A stretch of 64,000 bases of DNA from Streptomyces griseocarneus. GTDB lineage: Bacteria > Actinomycetota > Actinomycetes > Streptomycetales > Streptomycetaceae. The notes under the pieces are model-generated. The model saw nothing but the letters and a program-made list of their open reading frames with translations, was not told where the DNA came from and ran no database searches. The position numbers were made by a program, and so were the translations under genes. Shown piece by piece: positions 61,228 through 64,000 of the stretch (position 1 is the first letter of the stretch; each line of letters starts with the position of its first letter). The DNA lies in contig NZ_BNBL01000013.1 of NCBI RefSeq assembly GCF_014655595.1, positions 62,001 to 126,000 of the forward strand, read 5' to 3'.

Positions 61228-63033
61228 TCAGGCGTCGTCGGCCAGTTCGAGCCAGCGCAGCTCGAGCTCGTCGCGCTCGCCCGCCAGTTCACGCAGCTCG
61301 GCGTCCAGCTTGGCGACCGCCTCGAAGTCCGTGGCCTGCTCGGCGATCCGGGCGTGGAGCTTCGCCTCCTGCTCGCTGATCCGGTCCAGCCGCCGCTCGA
61401 TCTTCTGCAGTTCCTTCTTGGCCGCGCGGGCGTCGGCGGCCGGCTTGGCCTTCGCGGCCGCCGGAGCGGCGGCGGGGACGGCGGCGGCAGCGGCCTCCAG
61501 CACGCGCTGACGCCGCTCCAGGTACTCGTCCAGGCCGCGCGGCAGCATCCGCAGCGCCCGGTCGCCGAGCAGCGCGAACACCCGGTCCGTGGTGCGCTCG
61601 ACGAAGTACCGGTCGTGGCTGATGACGATCATCGAGCCGGGCCAGCCGTCGAGGAGGTCCTCCAGCTGCGTCAGCGTCTCGATGTCGAGGTCGTTCGTCG
61701 GCTCGTCCAGGAACAGGACGTTGGGCTCGTCCATCAGCAGCCGCAGGATCTGCAGCCGGCGCCGCTCACCGCCGGACAGGTCGCCGACGGGCGTCCACTG
61801 CTTCTCCTTGGTGAAGCCGAACTTCTCGCACAGCTGCCCCGCCGTCATCTCCCGGCCCTTGCCGAGGTCCACGCGGTCGCGCACCTGCTGCACGGCCTCA
61901 AGAACCCGCTTGGCGGGGTCGAGTTCGGCGACCTCCTGCGAGAGGTAGGCCAGCTTCACGGTCTTGCCGACCACGACCTTGCCGCCCGCGGGCTGCTTCT
62001 CGCCCTCGGTGGCGGCCGCCTCGGCGAGCGTGCGCAGCAGCGAGGTCTTGCCGGCGCCGTTCACGCCGACGAGGCCGATGCGGTCGCCGGGGCCCAGCTG
62101 CCAGGTCAGGTGCTCGATGAGCGCCTTGGGGCCGGCCTGGACGGTGACGTTCTCCAGGTCGAAGACCGTCCGGCCCAGGCGCGAGCTGGCGAACTTCATC
62201 AGCTCGGCGCTGTCGCGCGGCGGCGGCACGTCGGCGATGAGCTCGTTGGCGGCCTCGATGCGGAAGCGCGGCTTGCTCGTACGGGCCGGGGCGCCGCGGC
62301 GCAGCCAGGCGAGCTCCTTGCGCATCAGGTTCTGCCGCTTGGCCTCCTCGGTGGCGGCGATCCGCTCCCGCTCGGCCCGGGCGAAGACGTAGTCGCTGTA
62401 GCCGCCCTCGTACTCGTGGACGGTGCCGCGCTGCACGTCCCACATGCGGGTGCAGACCTGGTCGAGGAACCACCGGTCGTGGGTGACGCACACCAGCGCC
62501 GAGCGGCGCTGCTGGAGGTGGCGGGCGAGCCAGGAGATGCCCTCGACGTCCAGGTGGTTGGTGGGCTCGTCGAGGACGATGAGGTCCTGGTCGGCGATCA
62601 GCAGCTGGGCCAGCGCGATGCGGCGGCGCTCGCCGCCGGAGAGCGGACCGATGACGGTGTCCAGGCCCTGCGGGAAGGACGGCAGGTCCAGCCCGCCGAA
62701 CAGCCCGGTCAGGACGTCACGGATCTTGGCGTTGCCCGCCCACTCGTGGTCGGCCATGTCGCCGAGGACCTCGTGCCGCACGGTGGCGGCGGGGTCCAGG
62801 GAGTCATGCTGGGTGAGCACCCCGAGCCGCACGTGACCGGCGTGGGTGACGCGCCCCTTGTCGGCCTCCTCGAGCTTGGCGAGGATGCGGATGAGGGTGG
62901 TCTTGCCGTCGCCGTTGCGGCCGACCACACCGATCCGGTCGCCCTCGTTGACACCGAGGGAGATGCCGTCGAGAAGGGCACGGGTGCCGTACACCTTGTC
63001 GACGGCTTCCAGGTTGACCAGGTTGGCTGCCAT
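61228..63033 (-). CDS. ABC-F family ATPase (translation factor/resistance-type)
   Basis: 601 residues. Two ABC domains in one chain without TM segments: Walker A1 'GVVGRNGDGKTTLI' (about 36-49), signature 'PLSGGERRRIALAQLLIADQ', Walker B1 'LIVLDEPTNHLD', a linker rich in charged helices ('IAATEEAKRQNLMRKEL', the P-site tRNA-interacting motif region), Walker A2 'GLVGVNGAGKTSLL', signature 'DLSGGERRRLQILRLL', Walker B2 'LFLDEPTNDLD'. A C-terminal coiled coil ('KELQKIERRLDRISEQEAKL') follows. It acts on the ribosome, like Uup/EttA/VmlR-type proteins; the substrate is a stalled ribosome or an antibiotic. ATG at 63033 has AAGGAG upstream with a long spacer. Confidence 0.92.
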   Translation of the reverse strand: MAANLVNLEAVDKVYGTRALLDGISLGVNEGDRIGVVGRNGDGKTTLIRILAKLEEADKGRVTHAGHVRLGVLTQHDSLDPAATVRHEVLGDMADHEWAGNAKIRDVLTGLFGGLDLPSFPQGLDTVIGPLSGGERRRIALAQLLIADQDLIVLDEPTNHLDVEGISWLARHLQQRRSALVCVTHDRWFLDQVCTRMWDVQRGTVHEYEGGYSDYVFARAERERIAATEEAKRQNLMRKELAWLRRGAPARTSKPRFRIEAANELIADVPPPRDSAELMKFASSRLGRTVFDLENVTVQAGPKALIEHLTWQLGPGDRIGLVGVNGAGKTSLLRTLAEAAATEGEKQPAGGKVVVGKTVKLAYLSQEVAELDPAKRVLEAVQQVRDRVDLGKGREMTAGQLCEKFGFTKEKQWTPVGDLSGGERRRLQILRLLMDEPNVLFLDEPTNDLDIETLTQLEDLLDGWPGSMIVISHDRYFVERTTDRVFALLGDRALRMLPRGLDEYLERRQRVLEAAAAAVPAAAPAAAKAKPAADARAAKKELQKIERRLDRISEQEAKLHARIAEQATDFEAVAKLDAELRELAGERDELELRWLELADDA

Positions 63034-63099
63034 GGGCGCTGCCGCTCCTTGATTCGTGGGACTTCTTCCAGGATCCCACGCGCCGGCGCGGCGCCCGGC

Positions 63100-63116
63100 C
63101 CGGGGCTTCGCCCCGG
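63100..63116 (-). terminator. Short hairpin downstream of ispE
   Basis: CCGGGGC (63100-63106), loop TTC, GCCCCGG (63110-63116): a 7-bp stem near the 3' end of the ispE transcript and upstream of the ABC-F gene. Confidence 0.5.
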
Positions 63117-63150
63117 ACCCCTGCCGGTGCGGGCCGGTGGTCGGTCGTGC

Positions 63151-63187
63151 CCACCCTCCCCCAGCTACCGCTGGGAGGTGCCCCCAG
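63151..63187. repeat. Streptomyces-type palindromic intergenic repeat
   Basis: CCTCCCCCAGC (63155-63165), loop TACC, GCTGGGAGG (63170-63178), then TGCCCCC. The element CTCCCCCAGC-TACC-GCTGGGAGG-TGCCCCC belongs to a repeated motif often seen between Streptomyces genes. Here it lies just past the ispE stop and may act as a terminator. Confidence 0.55.
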
Positions 63188-63214
63188 CCTTGCGGAACGA
63201 TTGCCCACAACCAG

Positions 63215-64000
63215 TTAGGCCAGCACTGTCGCGCCCTGTACCGGGCCCCTCGTCACTCGGACCGTGCGGCAGGTTGCCGAGGTGCGGAGGGCTTCCGCGA
63301 TCTTTTCGGCTTCGGACTCGTCGGCTGCCAGGAACGCCGTCGTCGGGCCCGAGCCGGAGACCATGGCGGCCAGGGCGCCGGCTTCCTCGCCCGCGGTGAG
63401 GGTGGCGGCGAGGGAGGGGCGCAGGGAGACGGCGGCCGGCTGCAGGTCGTTGCTCACGGCGTCCGCCAGGGCCTTCGCGTCGCCGGCGCGCAGGGCGGCC
63501 AGCAGGGCGGCCGACGCCTGGGGTTCGGGTACCTCGGTGGCGCCGCGCAGTCGGTCGCACTCCGCGTACACGGCGGGCGTGGAGAGCCCGCCGTCGGCGA
63601 CGGCGAACACCCAGTGGAAGGTGCCGCCGGTCTCCAGCGGCGTCAGCAGCTCGCCGCGGCCGCGCCCGAGGGCGGCGCCGCCGACCAGGCTGAACGGCAC
63701 GTCGCTGCCCAGTTCCGCGCAGATCTCGAGCAGTTCCTCGCGGGAGGCGCCGGTGCCCCACAGGGCGTCGCAGGCGAGCAGGGCGCCCGCGCCGTCGGCG
63801 CTGCCGCCGGCCATGCCGCCGGCCACCGGGATGTCCTTGGCGATGTGGATGTGGACGTTCGCCTCGCGGCCGTGCCGGGCGGCGAGGGCGAGGGCGGCGC
63901 GGGCGGCGAGGTTGCTCGCGTCCAGCGGCACCTGGGCGGCGTCCGGTCCCTCGCAGGTGACGCGCAGCTCGTCGGCCGGGCGCACGGTGACCTCGTCGTG
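63215..64000 (-). CDS. ispE: 4-diphosphocytidyl-2-C-methyl-D-erythritol kinase, C-terminal part (5' end outside window)
   Basis: The gene enters from the right edge; 261 residues plus the TAA stop (63215-63217) are visible. MEP-pathway GHMP kinase that phosphorylates CDP-methylerythritol for isoprenoid synthesis. Motifs: 'NVHIHIAKDIPVAGGMAGGS' followed by ADGAGAL as the ATP loop (about residue 85 of the visible part), 'DVPFSLVGGAALGRGRGE', and the C-terminal 'ALAAMVSGSGPTTAFLA' GHMP motif. The N-terminal beta-hairpin and start codon lie beyond 64000, so the full length cannot be stated. Confidence 0.93.
   Translation of the reverse strand, partial: HDEVTVRPADELRVTCEGPDAAQVPLDASNLAARAALALAARHGREANVHIHIAKDIPVAGGMAGGSADGAGALLACDALWGTGASREELLEICAELGSDVPFSLVGGAALGRGRGELLTPLETGGTFHWVFAVADGGLSTPAVYAECDRLRGATEVPEPQASAALLAALRAGDAKALADAVSNDLQPAAVSLRPSLAATLTAGEEAGALAAMVSGSGPTTAFLAADESEAEKIAEALRTSATCRTVRVTRGPVQGATVLA

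Overview
The window is GC-rich (third codon positions almost all G or C) actinobacterial chromosome, best matched by a Streptomyces. It carries the developmental tRNA-Leu(UAA) gene bldA, two Rpf/LysM secreted hydrolases with a ydaO-type (c-di-AMP) leader, type II NADH dehydrogenase with a Rex-like operator, frequent GTG starts and a galTEK operon. Gene content and order look like a core-chromosome segment. I saw no prophage, integrase, IS element or CRISPR array.

Layout. 0-8 kb: 5' part of an acyl-CoA synthetase gene (edge), small membrane protein, cystathionine beta-synthase, SGNH hydrolase, thiolase, three small conserved proteins, Bax-inhibitor-1-like membrane protein. 8.2-13.5 kb: bldA (minus), an ABC ATPase/FtsX permease pair, a cyclopropane-synthase-like methyltransferase. 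13.6-21.4 kb: ndh, then the eno-ftsB/divIC-DUF501-ppx cluster, then two rpf genes. 21.5-30.3 kb: cytochrome P450, small membrane protein, mazG, SurA-like lipoprotein, DUF2079 membrane protein, mfd. 30.4-36.1 kb: a second ABC ATPase/FtsX pair closely related to the first, and a secreted lytic transglycosylase. 36.1-43.6 kb: coiled-coil protein, then four genes of polymorphic-toxin type (a deaminase-like/SUKH-4 fusion, a WHH-nuclease-like/SUKH-1 fusion, a YwqJ-type deaminase, a SUKH-3 protein), and an orphan histidine kinase. 43.6-48.6 kb: HTH plus LAGLIDADG-like protein, tRNA-Gln(UUG), glmU, prs, rplY, pth. 48.6-53.9 kb: ppc, an acyl desaturase with its TetR regulator, a MarR regulator. 53.9-59 kb: galTEK flanked by two LuxR-type response regulators. 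59-64 kb: proline-rich PQQ/beta-propeller membrane protein, ABC-F protein, 3' part of ispE (edge).

How it works together. Housekeeping modules dominate: glycolysis and anaplerosis (eno, ppc), precursor supply (glmU, prs, ispE), translation (rplY, pth), repair (mfd), respiration (ndh) and cell-wall remodelling for germination and growth (two Rpf proteins, a lytic transglycosylase). Regulation is readable in the DNA: a c-di-AMP riboswitch on the first rpf gene, a Rex-like site at ndh, a tandem palindrome at the desaturase that fits the coupled TetR gene, and a palindrome at the MarR gene. I checked the coding genes for in-frame TTA codons, which need the bldA tRNA, and found one, in galK.

The least explained part is 37.2-42.2 kb. 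Four adjacent genes carry nucleic-acid deaminase-like or nuclease-like domains together with three different SUKH immunity-type domains. Two of them are toxin-like/immunity-like fusions in one polypeptide, and none has a visible export signal. They are the best candidate here for an intracellular system of unknown role.
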